Below, piece by piece: positions 36,151 to 45,771 of a DNA stretch of 64,000 nt. The notes under the pieces are model-generated. The model was not told the origin of the DNA. It made no database searches and worked only from the letters and a program-made list of their open reading frames with translations. The stretch comes from Dermacentor variabilis (lineage: Eukaryota; Arthropoda; Arachnida; Ixodida; Ixodidae): NCBI RefSeq assembly GCF_050947875.1, contig NC_134568.1, positions 261,277,615 through 261,341,614 of the forward strand. Direction: 5' to 3'. How positions within the stretch are numbered: the first letter of the stretch is position 1; the number at the start of each line of letters is the position of its first letter. Made by a program: the position numbers and the translations under genes.

Positions 36151-36402
36151 GCCGTCACCGAGGCACAACTGGTAGCGCAACGCGCGCGTAATGCGGAGGT
36201 TGTGGGTTCCGCTCCCACCGGCGGCAATTTGTCGCTTCGCTTAGTTTCATTTCCTTTTTTTCTTCATTTTATTCATTTCAATTTAAAACACTGCTAAATT
36301 CCCCGATGCTTTCCTTGGATTTTTAGTCTATTGCATTTATATGGTCATGATAACAAAAAATGGAGCCCCCTGGTTTCCCTTATTCTCTCGTGTATATATA
36401 TA
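36151..36402 (+). mobile_element. SINE2-type repeat with (TA)n tail
   Basis: A decayed tRNA-like head at 36151-36227 retains GCGCGTAATGCGGAGGTTGT and GGGTTCCGCTCCC. The body ends GAGCCCCCTGGTTTCCCTTA then TCTCTCGTG and a short (TA)n, matching the 3' end of the copy at 42380-42478. The shared end suggests (TA)n is the genuine 3' tail. Confidence 0.65.
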
Positions 36403-36503
36403 TTAGCTATGTTGGAAATTGAAATGACGGAAATAACTAAAAAAATGGAAATGAAATTAGGCGAAGAGATAACTTGCCGCCGCTTGCGCGCGTGTGTGTG
36501 TAT

Positions 36504-36676
36504 TGTCACGGGGATTCACGAGAACACGGGGAAGAGACGACACCGTACATTACAATATTTGCAGGCTGCTGCTACCGCAGAATGGCTGATAGCATCTCAC
36601 GCGGCATGTCCCGTCTTTCTCTTCGCGGGGCGAAGCGGTCCTTTAATGGCATGCTCATACGCGATGCCTCGTAACA
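36504..36676 (-). repeat. Gypsy 3' LTR (173 bp)
   Basis: On the plus strand it runs TGTCACGGGGATTCACGAGA to GATGCCTCGTAACA, so it is TGTTACG...CCGTGACA on the coding strand. It is longer than the partner LTR by about 63 bp. Confidence 0.85.
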
Positions 36677-36712
36677 TCACTCCCGCCGGACTGAGCGCCT
36701 TCACGGCGCCTT

Positions 36713-37740
36713 CTAAGATCTGTCAGCACTGCCGGTGAAGTGGGGTTTTAGCAGCGACACATGGACAACATCAGTAGTAGACGTAAAAGAAGAAGACGGG
36801 CAATGTGGGAGCGGAGTGATGAGGCAGTCAACGTCGTTGAGCGTGCGGAGCACTTCGTAGGGTCCAGTGTAGCGAGGGAGCAGCTTCTCGCACAGCCCTG
36901 TGCGCCGAGACGGCGTCCAGAGTAGGATCAGAGATTCAGGAGGGTACTCGACTTCGCGGTGTCGGTTATCATAGCGCTCTTTTTGGGAGGCCTGCGATTC
37001 ACATAGCCTAGTGTGAGCAACCTTGCGAGCTATTCTGGCTCGAGAGATGACGTCCTGAACATATGCTGTGACTACGGGGGTATCAGCAGGAAGGAGCGTC
37101 TCGAAGGGCAACGCAGGGATGCGGCAGTAGAGGAGAAAGAAGGGCGAGAAGCCGGCGGTGTCGTACCGGGACGAATTGTAGGCAAAAGTAACGTAGGGTA
37201 GGGTGGCGGTCCCAATCGCGGTGATCAGTAGAGACTTACACTGACAGCATATCCGTGAGAGTTCGGTTGAGGCGCTCTGTAAGACCGTTGGTCTGTGGAT
37301 GGTAGGCTGTCGTAAGGCGATGTTCAGTAGAGCAGCTACGAAAAATTTCGTCAATGACCTGTGCTAGGAAACAGCGGCCGCGATCTGTAAGAAGCCGGCG
37401 CGGGGCCTCGTGTCGAAGAATGACGTCATTGAGCAGAAAGTCTGCAACGTCTCTAGCGCAGCTACTGGAGGCGCGCGTGATGGCATATCTAGTCGTATAG
37501 CCAGTTGCGAGGACAATCAATTTGTTGCCGGATACGGACGTAGACAAAGGTCCGAGCAAATCAAGGCCGACGCGAAAGGAGGGCTCCGATGGAATGTCGG
37601 CACACAGAACGATACAAGCCAGGCCAAATGAACAGCTGTCATACGCGGTCGTAGGTGTGTGAGGCGCCGAGGTGTTCCGCAGTTGGAGCATCGTGTATAT
37701 GTCGACGAATGGTGGTACGCAGTTCTCGAGGAATAACTTA
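36713..37740 (-). pseudogene. Gypsy integrase, catalytic triad visible
   Basis: The 37236-37691 frame carries FRVGLDLLGPLSTSVSGNKL, RRLLTDRGRCFLAQVIDEIF and YHPQTNGLTERLNRTLTDML, which supply the D, D and E residues of the rve core. The 36713-37354 frame continues with LPYVTFAYNSSRYDTAGFSP and a C-terminal GPYEVLRTLNDVDCLITPLP domain ending VVHVSLLKPHF. The N-terminal HHCC zinc region near 37690-37760 is degraded. One frame change near 37240-37350. Confidence 0.8.
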
Positions 37741-37786
37741 CAGTAATTCCGGCCCGTCAGGTTTCATGTTGCGACGGTATAGAACT

Positions 37787-38451
37787 TCATTGCGTAGGAC
37801 ATACCGGCGTAGAGAAGGGTCGCAACGTGCGGAAGTGCTGAATGGTGAGCTTTAGGGATTCATCCTGACGATGTTCGGTACCGATATTGCGTAAATCAGA
37901 TATGGCGAGCACACAGGAATCATTGTCATGGCCAGCGAGGCTAACAGGGTCCACCGGATGGCGGGAAAGACAATCGGCATCGTGATGTAGCCTGTCAGAT
38001 TTATTAATTACCTCAAATGCATATTCCTGTATTTTGAGAGCCCAGCGACCAAGGCGACCAATTGGGTCCTTGAGCGATGGCAGCAAACAAGGAGCGTGGT
38101 GATCAATAAGAACCGAGAATGCGCGGTTGTACGAATATGGGCGAAATTTCGCGACAGCCCGAACCAACGCAAGGCACTCGCGCTCTGTGATCGAATAGTT
38201 CCGTTCAGACGTGGAGAGAAGGCGGCTGGCGTATGCACTAACACGTGTTTCGCCGTGCTGGTGCAGAGCGAGGACGGCGCCGATTCCATGCCCACTAGCG
38301 TCTGTGCGAACTTCAGTAGTCGCGGATAGGTCGAAGTGAGCCAATATAGGCGGTGAAGTGAGCAAGTTGGTCAGCGCCGAGAATGCAGCCGCTTGGTCGT
38401 GGCCCCACGAGAAGGGGACGCCCTTCTTTAGAAGGTTGGTTAGGGATCGGG
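37787..38451 (-). pseudogene. Gypsy RNase H domain
   Basis: The 192-codon frame 37787-38365 contains VRTDASGHGIGAVLALHQHG (catalytic Asp), YSITERECLALVRAVAKFRP (catalytic Glu) and SVLIDHHAPCLLPSLKDPIG (Asp), then LHHDADCLSRHPVDP. A frame change lies at the RT side. It would degrade the RNA strand during cDNA synthesis. Confidence 0.8.
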
Positions 38452-39458
38452 CTATGATGGCGAAATTGCGTATGATACGGCGGAAGTACGAACATATCCC
38501 ACAAAACTCCGAACATCTTTAGCAGACGAGGTCACCGGGAAGTTTTTGACAACGCGAATCTTGTCAGGGTCAGGTTGGACACCTGTAGCACTTACAAGAT
38601 GACCAAGCACAGTGATTTGTTGTCTTCCGAAATTACACGTTTTGGAGTTTAGTTGGAGTCCCGCCCGACGAAAGACTGCTGGTCGCCAGACGAGTAAGGT
38701 GACTTTCAAACGTTGGGAAAACACAATGACGTTGTCTAAGTAGTAGAGACAGATGGACCATTTGTAACCACGAAGGAGAGAGTTCATCATGCGTTCAAAG
38801 GTTGCGGGGGTGTTGCACAGTCCAAAGGACATAACTTTGAACTGATAGAGGCCGTCCGGTGTGACAAAAGCAGTTTTTTTGTCGGTCTAAGTGGTCAACA
38901 GAAATCAGCCAGTAACCCGAGCGCAGGTCTCTGGATGGGAAGTACATCGCACTGTGAATAAAGTCAAGGGCATCATCAATTCGTGCAGCGGATATACGTC
39001 TTTGCGCCATATTTTATTTAAGGCACGATAGTCGGCGGAAAATCTCTAGCTGCCACCCTTTTCTTTTTTGACCAAGAGACAGGTGCCGCCCACGGAATGT
39101 AAAAAGCCTCTATGACGCCTTTGGAGAGCATCTTATCGACTTCGCGTTGTATGACCTGGCATTCGGAATGGGACACACGATACGGTCGCCGTGTGATAGA
39201 AATAGCATCTCCCGCATGTATTCGATGAATTACGAGAGCAGTATGACCCAGAGGGCGGTCATCGAAGTCGAAGATATCCCTGTAGGTCTCTAGGAGGTAG
39301 TGGAGTTCCGCGGCTTGACAGCTCGGAAGGTCAGGGGCAATCATTTTGGAAATTTCTTCGGGAACTGGACTCGCCGGGCCGGTTGCGAGAAAGGACGAAC
39401 AAGTTTCAGCGTCTAATGCCGCGATGTCGCATGCATCAAGCGCTGACACGATGGTCAC
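38452..39458 (-). pseudogene. Gypsy reverse transcriptase, YLDN active site
   Basis: Blocks: AISITRRPYRVSHSECQVIQ and GVIEAFYIPWAAPVSWSKKK (39018-39458), then ARIDDALDFIHSAMYFPSRD and LRSGYWLISVD (38795-39010), then MSFGLCNTPATFERMMNSLL and YYLDNVIVFS (38452-38832). The active-site box at 38731-38742 is Y-L-D-N where Ty3/Gypsy has Y-L-D-D. Three frames are needed to follow the domain. Confidence 0.8.
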
Positions 39459-39589
39459 TAAGATGCCTTGCGGGAGAGCTTGGGTCGAGTTGCTGAAGTT
39501 GAGGAGCGGAAGCTGGACGTGGTTGGTCGAAAGCAGTCACGAGGGTGTGCTGCACAGCAATATTTCGGGACAACAGCACGACAACTAGA

Positions 39590-39914
39590 CCCGCCGCGGT
39601 TGCTTAGTGACTATGGTGTTGGGCTGCTAAGCACGAGGTGGCGGGATCGAATCCCGGCCATGGCGGCCGCATTTCTATGGGGGCGAAATGCGAAAACACC
39701 CGTGTACTTAGATTTATGTGCACGTTAAAGAACCCCAGGTGGTCTAAAACTGGTACAGCGGAACATAGAAAGGAACAAACAAGCCGAGCCGGCCAGATAA
39801 AGAAACAGAGCGCTGACTGAAATTTGGACCATCCAGGTGGTACAAATTTCCGGAGTACTCCACTACGGCGTGCCTCATAATGAGATCGTGGTTATACGTA
39901 AACCCCCACAATTT
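39590..39914 (+). mobile_element. Ruka-like SINE, copy 3, inside Gypsy, itself interrupted
   Basis: The head CCGCCGCGGTTGCTTAGTGA and B box GGGATCGAATCCC match the copies at 351 and 3958. The body is split at CCAGGTGGT, repeated at 39735-39743 and 39833-39841, by an 89-bp insert. The 3' end (CGTAAACCCCCACAATTTTG) is degraded and lacks a clear (ATT)n. I could not define the SINE's own duplication. Confidence 0.75.
39744..39832. mobile_element. 89-bp insertion with 9-bp TSD inside the SINE
   Basis: Sequence from CTAAAACTGGTACAGCGG to GAAATTTGGACCAT, flanked by CCAGGTGGT on both sides. It includes CAGAGCGCTGACT. No clear terminal inverted repeat; source unknown. Confidence 0.5.
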
Positions 39915-40657
39915 TGTAACGTCAGCTAATGGAGATACTACGCAGTCACCGTCGGGGACTGGTGATGCCGTCGTCAAGGCAACAGACGTAGCGGCTTGCG
40001 GTGACAACCGAACGTAATCGACAGAGCATAAGTGGTGTGGCGGTGAAAGTGGAACAAGTTGATGAAGCTCAAGTTGAAGGACGCCGGTTGCGCAGTCAAT
40101 TATAGCGGCATGCGCCAAGAAATCGAGTCCGAGAATGACCTCGGTGCATTGCTGGATGACTGCAAACAAAACAGATATATGGTGACCGGCGATGGTGATA
40201 CGAGCTGTGTACATTCTGATGACCGCGGAACATCGTCCATCAGCGACGCGAATAATATCAGTAGTGGCGGGTGTAAGCACTTTCTTGAGGCGGCGACACG
40301 AAGTTGATTACTCATCACGGAGATTTGTGCCCCATGCAGTATATGGACGAGTGCGGGAACAGTTAAGCCGTCAACGTCAACGTCGATCAAGTTTCGTCGT
40401 GTCGTCAATACGAGCAGAGGATTTGAGGTGGAAGTCGAAGATGCAGCGTCACCTCTAAAAGCTGCATCCCTTAGTTTCCCTGTCGTAGGTTGCAAGCGGC
40501 GATGTCGGGCGTCGTCGTAGAGGCGAAGGAGACGACGGGCGACACGCTGGCGGTGAACGGGACTGCTGACCTCGGGGCGACGGGGAGCGGCTGTGCGGCG
40601 TAGGGGTGGCATCGACGTTGTACGGCTCAAAAAGCTGGAAGCGGCGATAGCTATCAC
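39915..40657 (-). pseudogene. Gypsy protease region, active site disrupted
   Basis: The segment LIDVDVDGLTVPALV (near 40370) is the strand leading to the catalytic D-T/S-G-A motif, but a small insertion leaves HILHGAQISVMSN, so the Asp is lost. Downstream, VILGLDFLAHAAIIDC near 40090-40140 is the conserved retropepsin flap-to-helix block. A frameshift separates the halves. The SINE at 39590-39914 interrupts the junction towards RT. Confidence 0.7.
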
Positions 40658-40749
40658 TGTTGTACGGCTGAGTGGGCTGGAAACGGCGGTAGTTGTCAGT
40701 GCGGCTAGCAGTGGCTTCTAGGGTGAACGGTGACACCACACCCAACGGT

Positions 40750-41773
40750 TGTTGCAATGGCGCGCGACGTGACCAACACGACGGCAGTAAAAACAAATCG
40801 GCCTATCATCTGCCGTCCGCCATTCAGCCGGATTTCGAGAGCGAGAGGACAGAAGCGTTGTTCCTGGGGAGGCGATCTTGGGCGAGGCGGCGACCTAGGG
40901 CGAAAGCCAGGTGTCCGAGAATGAGAAACAGTGCAGACGGCGAAACCCGTTCCTCCCACACAACGGACTGGACCAGGGAAACGGTCGGCACGTGAAAATC
41001 GCCGTGGCAGGTGTTGGGAAGAGCAGGAGCAATTGCTTCGATTTTACAACGAACAATTCGTGTAAGTTCCGACGGCGGCGACGACTGCAGACGAGAGACC
41101 TGTCTGTATCCGCATGATGACGTCGGAGTGGTGTTCGGTAGCCGAGCGAATGTCCTCGCAATACGCCGGCATTCTTCAATAATTTCGTCGACGGTCGCAC
41201 AATTTCGGCACAATAATAGGTTGAACGAATCGTCTGCGATTTGCTTCAGCGCTTGACCAACCTTGTCCGACTCCGTCATGTTACTGTCGACTTTACGGCA
41301 AAGAGCCAAGACGCCCTGAGTGTAGGATGTGTATGGTTCAGTGGACGTCATAGCGCGGATGGATGGCTCTTTCGTTGCGGCTGCCTCTCGACCCATGGGC
41401 TACCAAACAAGGCCCTAAATTTTTCTTTGAAAGTGTTCCAACTTCCAATCTCCGCCTCGTGTTTCTCGAACCATACCTTTGCCGTTCCTTGGAGATAAAA
41501 CAGCGCGTTCGCCAGCATCAGCGTTGGGTCCCAAAGATTGATCGCACTGATGCATTCATAATCGGCAATCCAATCTTCGACATCAACTTCATGCGTACCG
41601 CAGGACATCCCTGGGTCTTTAGGATGCGTAAGGACGATCGTTGACGTTGTCGTGGCTGGTGCAGGCGTCGTACTGCAGGCGCAGGCGTGGTCGTGGTCTC
41701 TTCTGTCATCATGATAACTCCGACTGGACGACCACTGTGAAGCTCCGTCGTACAGAGCTGCTGGACCCCACAT
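40750..41773 (-). pseudogene. Gypsy gag pseudogene with CCHC knuckle
   Basis: Likely start ATG at 41771-41773, just after the 5' LTR. The 41348-41773 frame holds a retrotransposon gag segment (DVEDWIADYECISAINLWDP ... KVWFEKHEAEIGSW). A second frame (40824-41396) has SYTQGVLALCRKVDSNMTES and DEIIEECRRIAR. In a third frame near 40755-40795 is a zinc knuckle, CFYCRRVGHVARHC (CX2CX4HX4C). Two frame changes at least. The product would form the virus-like core. Confidence 0.75.
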
Positions 41774-41784
41774 CTCCACCAAAT

Positions 41785-41894
41785 TGTCACGGGGATTCAC
41801 GAGTACACGGGGAAGGGGAAGAGATCAAACCGTACATTACAATATTTACAGGCTGGTCCTTTAACGGCATGCTCATACGCGATGCCCCGTAACA
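41785..41894 (-). repeat. Gypsy 5' LTR (110 bp, internally deleted)
   Basis: It matches the 36504 LTR at both ends (TGTCACGGGGATTCACGAG; CATACGCGATGCCCCGTAACA split as CATACGCGATG and CCCCGTAACA) but lacks the middle segment corresponding to about 36567-36629. Confidence 0.85.
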
Positions 41895-41958
41895 ATTTCT
41901 GCGGCTATAGGTGCCAAGTCAGGGTGTGAACATGCCAGATATTTCTTTCGGCCTGAAG

Positions 41959-41959
<1 letters not shown>

Positions 41960-42015
<56 letters not shown>

Positions 42016-42426
42016 TATATATGTATATGTATATATAGACATATCATGAGAAGCCAACAAACACTGACACCAAGGACAACATAGGGGAAATTACTTTTGC
42101 TGAATAAATGAAATAAAGAAACGATAAATTAGTGGAAATTAAAGTGGATGAAAAAACAACTTGCCGCAGGTGGGATGGGGAAACGCCGCCGCGGTAGCTC
42201 AATTTGTAGAGCATCGCACGCGAAATGCGAAGGTTGTGGGTTCGGTCCCCACCTGCGGCAAGTTGTTTTTTCATCCACTTTAATTTCCACTAATTTATCG
42301 TTTCTTTATTTCATTTATTCAGCACAAGTAATTTCCCCTATGTTTTCCTTGGTGTCAGTGTTTGTTGGCTTCTCATGATATGACTAATAAAAATCGGGCC
42401 CCTCGGTTAACCCCCTTTCTTCTCGT

Positions 42427-42478
<52 letters not shown>
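41960..42478. mobile_element. Palindromic SINE2 with (TA)n on both flanks
   Basis: Arms 42040-42174 and 42248-42382 are reverse complements over 135 bp with two mismatches. The 73-nt loop plus arm base holds a complete tRNA-like unit (42188-42260). (TA)n tracts lie outside both arms (41960-42037 and 42429-42478). The right half matches a normal SINE2 body and 3' end; the left arm is an inverted copy of that body. Both strands therefore encode nearly the same 76-codon frame beginning MKKQLAAGG, which is a symmetry artefact. Transcription would give a hairpin RNA. Confidence 0.85.
42188..42260 (+). other. tRNA-like cloverleaf at palindrome apex
   Basis: Seven-bp acceptor stem (GCCGCGG with CTGCGGC, one G-U), D stem GCTC/GAGC, anticodon-like stem TCGCA/TGCGA, and T arm GTGGG-TTCGGTC-CCCAC all pair. 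The anticodon loop is CGCGAAA, with G where U33 is required, so it is unlikely to be a working tRNA. A and B boxes are good enough to drive pol III transcription. Confidence 0.7.
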
Positions 42479-42482
<4 letters not shown>

Positions 42483-42890
42483 ATTGAGTATACACTCTCT
42501 GATGAAAATAAAAAAGAAATATAATACAACGGAAGTGGCCTGAAAAGAGCACAATTGTGCTCCCATGTGGAACACCTGGAGGGGCCCTTTGCGCCCGTCC
42601 TTATGTCGCACCAGCCCCCAATGCGATCTCTATATTATCATGCAGAACCAGCGATCACAATTGGTCCTAACGTTTCTCCGCAGTAAGCAGAAAAAAAAAG
42701 AAAGAAAAAAGAAGCACGAAAGAAAATAATCCTGTATTGCAGCCCTCTTATACAATATACTGCAGTAAGCCCATTGAGTGCCTTTCATTTTTTTTCTCCC
42801 TCTTACGCGGATTATAGAAAATGAAACACGAGAAGATCGTTCTCATTTTACTTGAAGGACGAATTAAAAAAAAAAAAAATCGGAATCCAC
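42479..42890. other. Unassigned sequence
   Basis: A-rich tracts (42695-42715, 42864-42880); no gene recognised. Confidence 0.3.
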
Positions 42891-42896
42891 ACGGAG

Positions 42897-42904
42897 TATA
42901 AAAG
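42897..42904 (+). promoter_or_regulatory. Candidate TATA box (TATAAAAG)
   Basis: A canonical TATAAAAG lies 53 bp before an ATG, with room for a start site near 42927-42935 in a purine-rich stretch. Prediction from sequence only; no initiator motif stands out. Confidence 0.35.
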
Positions 42905-42956
42905 CCGAACTGAAGGAGGCGCTTCGGAGAAGTAGAAGTAAAGCGACACTCGCATT

Positions 42957-43223
42957 ATGAAAGACGCCGTGATGGAGGAATTGTTGATTAACTTCTGTAT
43001 GAGCTGGCGCAGTTGTTTAACGCAGACCGAAACCGTGCACGAGTACGTTGAAAGCGCGCCACTTTTGCCATTTCAAACCATGTCTGCAGCTGTCGGAATG
43101 GAGAAACGCGTGCTTCGATGTCAGCACCAGAAGACGTTCGCTCCTGTGCAGCCGCGGCGCGTAATTAGGGCTAAACGAGACGTAGGTTTCCCTCTATGTG
43201 TATATATACACACACCAATGTGA
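42957..43223 (+). CDS. Unrecognised 88-residue ORF downstream of a TATA box
   Basis: Starts MKDAVMEELLINFCMSWRSC. Composition is protein-like (several Cys, Glu and Leu) to about residue 75, but the last codons enter the (TA)-rich edge and TIR element at 43217. No signal peptide by eye and no known domain. It could be a real first exon or an insertion-truncated gene. Confidence 0.25.
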   Translation: MKDAVMEELLINFCMSWRSCLTQTETVHEYVESAPLLPFQTMSAAVGMEKRVLRCQHQKTFAPVQPRRVIRAKRDVGFPLCVYIHTPM

Positions 43224-43607
43224 AAGCATTATGCGCCCCTCGAGACAGAAAATCCGGCGTGATCAAGCAATAGTACCAAAACTGGCCGATGGCGCAGAGT
43301 AAGAACGCGTCAAGAAATGCTCGGATTGACGACAAATTTCTCAGGGACGTTCCCTGCAAACAAAGTAAATCAATGGCTTTCAAAAAAAAAAAAAGAAAAG
43401 AAAGTGTACATTTCGATCTGGGGGTAAGGATCGCACCCGGGCCTCCTGGCTGCGAGCCGAGCACGCTTCCCGGACACCACGGCGGGTCTGCGGTTCTGGC
43501 TAACCAAAGGTGTGCCTATAGTACGTGAGCTCGCGGGTGCGTTCATGCGTGCAATAAGCGCGTTCACGACGTTCCGCGGTCTACGAACGGTATCACGCTT
43601 TCGCATT
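43217..43607. mobile_element. TIR element with tRNA-like module, copy 2
   Basis: Ends AATGTGAAAGCATTATG and TATCACGCTTTCGCATT mirror the copy at 2508-2960. The shared middle (ATGCTCGGATTGACGACA; AACAAAGTAAATCAATGGCT) is followed by a minus-strand tRNA-like part at 43411-43508, with GTGCTCGGCTCGCAGCC and GGGTGCGATCCTTACCC. Confidence 0.6.
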
Positions 43608-44240
43608 CCCACACGTAAGCAGTCTTAAGTGTCTCGGCCGAATTTTTTTTTTTCTCCATCGACATTCGGCTCACGTGTCCAAATGGGGTTCCGTCTACTG
43701 CAGCTAAATGAAGCGTACAGTCGAGGACGAACTGTCCCCGTCCGCCTGATTACTGAAGCGGGCTGTTAAAGCTGCGCTCTCTGGGAATGCAGCTACTGCA
43801 TCCGGACAAGGACAGTCGCAGGGAAAATGCGTACAGATTAGGCCACGAGCAGCGGTGCAGTCGTGTGACGCACTCTTTGAGCTTCCCTCGCGTTTTAATT
43901 TCACTCACTTCGGGTGCATCTTCATTATTACTTCAGCTTCCTCAAATTGCAACGAATGATTTTAGCAATTACGGGATTTCCCGCTTCAAATGCATAATCT
44001 GGCTGACAGACTACACACGGAGGGGACGAGGAGATGGAGGGGGGGGGGGGTTTACCTGATTAATTCTGACTATTTGGGAATATTTAACATGCATTCAAAC
44101 CTACTATCATCCTTAATAGAGAAATAGGTTCAGTACTTTTTTCAGGAATGAGGCCGCTGAATGCTTCGGACGCTGAATGCTTCTTTCTTTTCTTCGTTTT
44201 TTCTTTTTGAGAACGTTCTGACTCACAAGCACAACACGAA
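43608..44240. other. Unassigned sequence
   Basis: Contains a G-run at 44038-44050. No gene recognised. Confidence 0.3.
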
Positions 44241-44350
44241 TAAGAGAGAAAGAGACAGAAAGGGAAAAGCAGAGAGGTTACTAGAAAAAAGTTCGGTTTG
44301 CTACCTAGAATGTTGGAAAAGGTACTTAAAGGGCTATGAAGGGAGAAAGA
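44241..44350 (-). mobile_element. LINE A 3'-end fragment
   Basis: AGAGAGAAAGAG, AAAGCAGAGAGGTTACTAGA and GTTCGGTTTGCTACCTAGAA are a diverged antisense copy of the LINE A 3' UTR and tail. Confidence 0.55.
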
Positions 44351-44728
44351 CGAGTGGCGAAACTGAAATCGGCGCACAAAATTATGAAGGCGGCACACGC
44401 CAAACGAAAGGAACGTAGAATGCAGGAAGCAAGCTATCACTCTGCCTGCGTCTACCAGCTATCAATATATGCAGGCGCATCTGCATTTGGGCTTCAAGTG
44501 TAACAATCCTACAAATTCTGGCGATTGCAATAGGCGGGACGAAGGTATCCATGTACGAATAACAGAAACAGAAAAACAAAAGTACTAGAGGAAAACGCGG
44601 GAACTCTTTGCCCTGTATAGTTGCGTTTCTGTCTCTGTTATTAGTGATGTACTTTCTAGTAAGCGCTCTCTCAAAATTAACATGAACCAACTAGTCGCAT
44701 TCATTGCTCTGCTGACATGAAACGTGTT

Positions 44729-44957
44729 CCTCTCTCTCTCTCTCTCTCTTGTTACGTGAAGCACTTCAAAGCAGTTAATGAGAGGTAATGCTGTCATTCA
44801 CCTGAAATTGGCACAAGACTACTGAGGAAACCCAGACAGGCTTCTCAGAATTGCAGCTGATGAAATGTTCGTCTACAGTTCGCAGACCAAATTCCGCACC
44901 ACTGCCTTTCCGCGACAGTTGCTCTACGAATTGAGCTAACCAGGAGGCTTTCAGGTG
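44729..44957 (-). mobile_element. tRNA-derived SINE, third family, with (AG)n tail
   Basis: On the minus strand the head reads CTCCTGGTTAGCTCAATTCG and TAGAGCAACTGTCGCGGAAA, clearly tRNA-like, with a decayed B box. The body ends GCATTACCTCTCATTAACTG and CTTCACGTAAC before (AG)n (plus-strand CT run at 44729-44749). About 229 bp. Single copy in the window. Confidence 0.65.
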
Positions 44958-45148
44958 GGCAGCACGATGGTGATTTAATTTGCAAATGTAAGTGCTGGAA
45001 AAATAATGATCAATTATGTTAATTAAAGCACATTGGTCTCAAGGCCTCCTTTCACTTCATTCACGTGATACTATAAAGGCTGCCGATTCTAGACACAAAG
45101 CCCACAACGAGGGGGGTAGCAGCCAAGCGCCTTTGCTGCCTTTTTTTC
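44958..45148. other. Unassigned spacer
   Basis: No features recognised. Confidence 0.3.
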
Positions 45149-45411
45149 ATGCGCAAGCATCAAATGGCCCATTGAGTGAAAAAAGCCGGCGTCTGTAGTA
45201 ACGAAACGACACCTAATTTCACATTCGCTTCGATGCCACGTCACGTGCACGCCTCGACGGAGCAGGGCGGGCGAAAGGGTATACCTGCTGCCGCGATGGC
45301 GCGCCAGTTGTTGCATGAGTGGAGAGGGCATCGCCGCGACGCACGTCACCCTCCCTCTCAAAAGCCTGTGTCATCCGCGCGTTTCTTGTCCGCGAAAGCT
45401 TTCGCCTGCGT
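45149..45411. mobile_element. Short relative of the GCGAAAGC TIR element, copy 3
   Basis: The left end ATGCGCAAGCATCAAATGGC and CCATTGAGTGAAAA follows copy 1 closely. The right end has GCGAAAGCTTTCGCCTGCG. The interior is different and the tRNA-like part is missing, so this is a distinct subtype or deletion form. Confidence 0.45.
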
Positions 45412-45551
45412 TTGAACATCGCCTCGGTAATCGTTATAAAGAAATTAATGTATAAAAAACATTAAGTTCGAAAGAAAGAACGTTGATAGTAGTGAGCTTC
45501 TTACCTACGACCGCACGCTCTGAAGCCGGCTGTATTGCCCACTAGGCGAAA

Positions 45552-45771
45552 CCAGCGCCTCCTAGATAGCAGGCCTGTGCACTACTCTTTATGACATCAT
45601 GCTTCTTGAGCCGAAACTTCCATTGCCACTCCCGGCGTGACGAAAGCGGTGACGTCAAAATCACCGCGGCTTACTCAGGAGCGTCCCCATTAGATTCTAT
45701 GGCAGTCAGGCACGGTAGCATGACGTCACAAACCGAATTGCACCGGCCTTGTGCTATCTAGGAGGCGCTGG
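45552..45771. mobile_element. 220-bp MITE with ~20-bp perfect TIRs
   Basis: CCAGCGCCTCCTAGATAGCA on the left equals the reverse complement of the right end TGCTATCTAGGAGGCGCTGG. The interior is non-coding and holds two TGACGTCA-type words. No target-site duplication visible. Confidence 0.65.

Larger units (their letters stand above)
36504..41894 (-). mobile_element. Ty3/Gypsy LTR retrotransposon, decayed
   Basis: Two LTRs (36504-36676 and 41785-41894) bracket gag, protease, reverse transcriptase, RNase H and integrase in Ty3/Gypsy order on the minus strand. Integrase after RNase H excludes Ty1/Copia. Immediately inside the 5' LTR the coding strand reads ATTTGGTGGAGATGTGG, a possible primer-binding site (tRNA not assigned); inside the 3' LTR is purine-rich GGCGGGAGTGA, a possible polypurine tract. 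No envelope frame is present. Frameshifts, a changed RT active site and an inserted SINE show it is dead. No flanking duplication is visible. Confidence 0.85.

Noticed and set aside
42044..42378. Two 76-codon ORFs with the same start MKKQLAAGG on opposite strands
   Set aside because: A consequence of the palindrome, not a conserved peptide.
45552..45571. TIR word CCAGCGCCTCCTAGATAGCA as a CTCF-like insulator site
   Set aside because: It is fully explained as a perfect terminal inverted repeat; resemblance to an insulator motif is loose.
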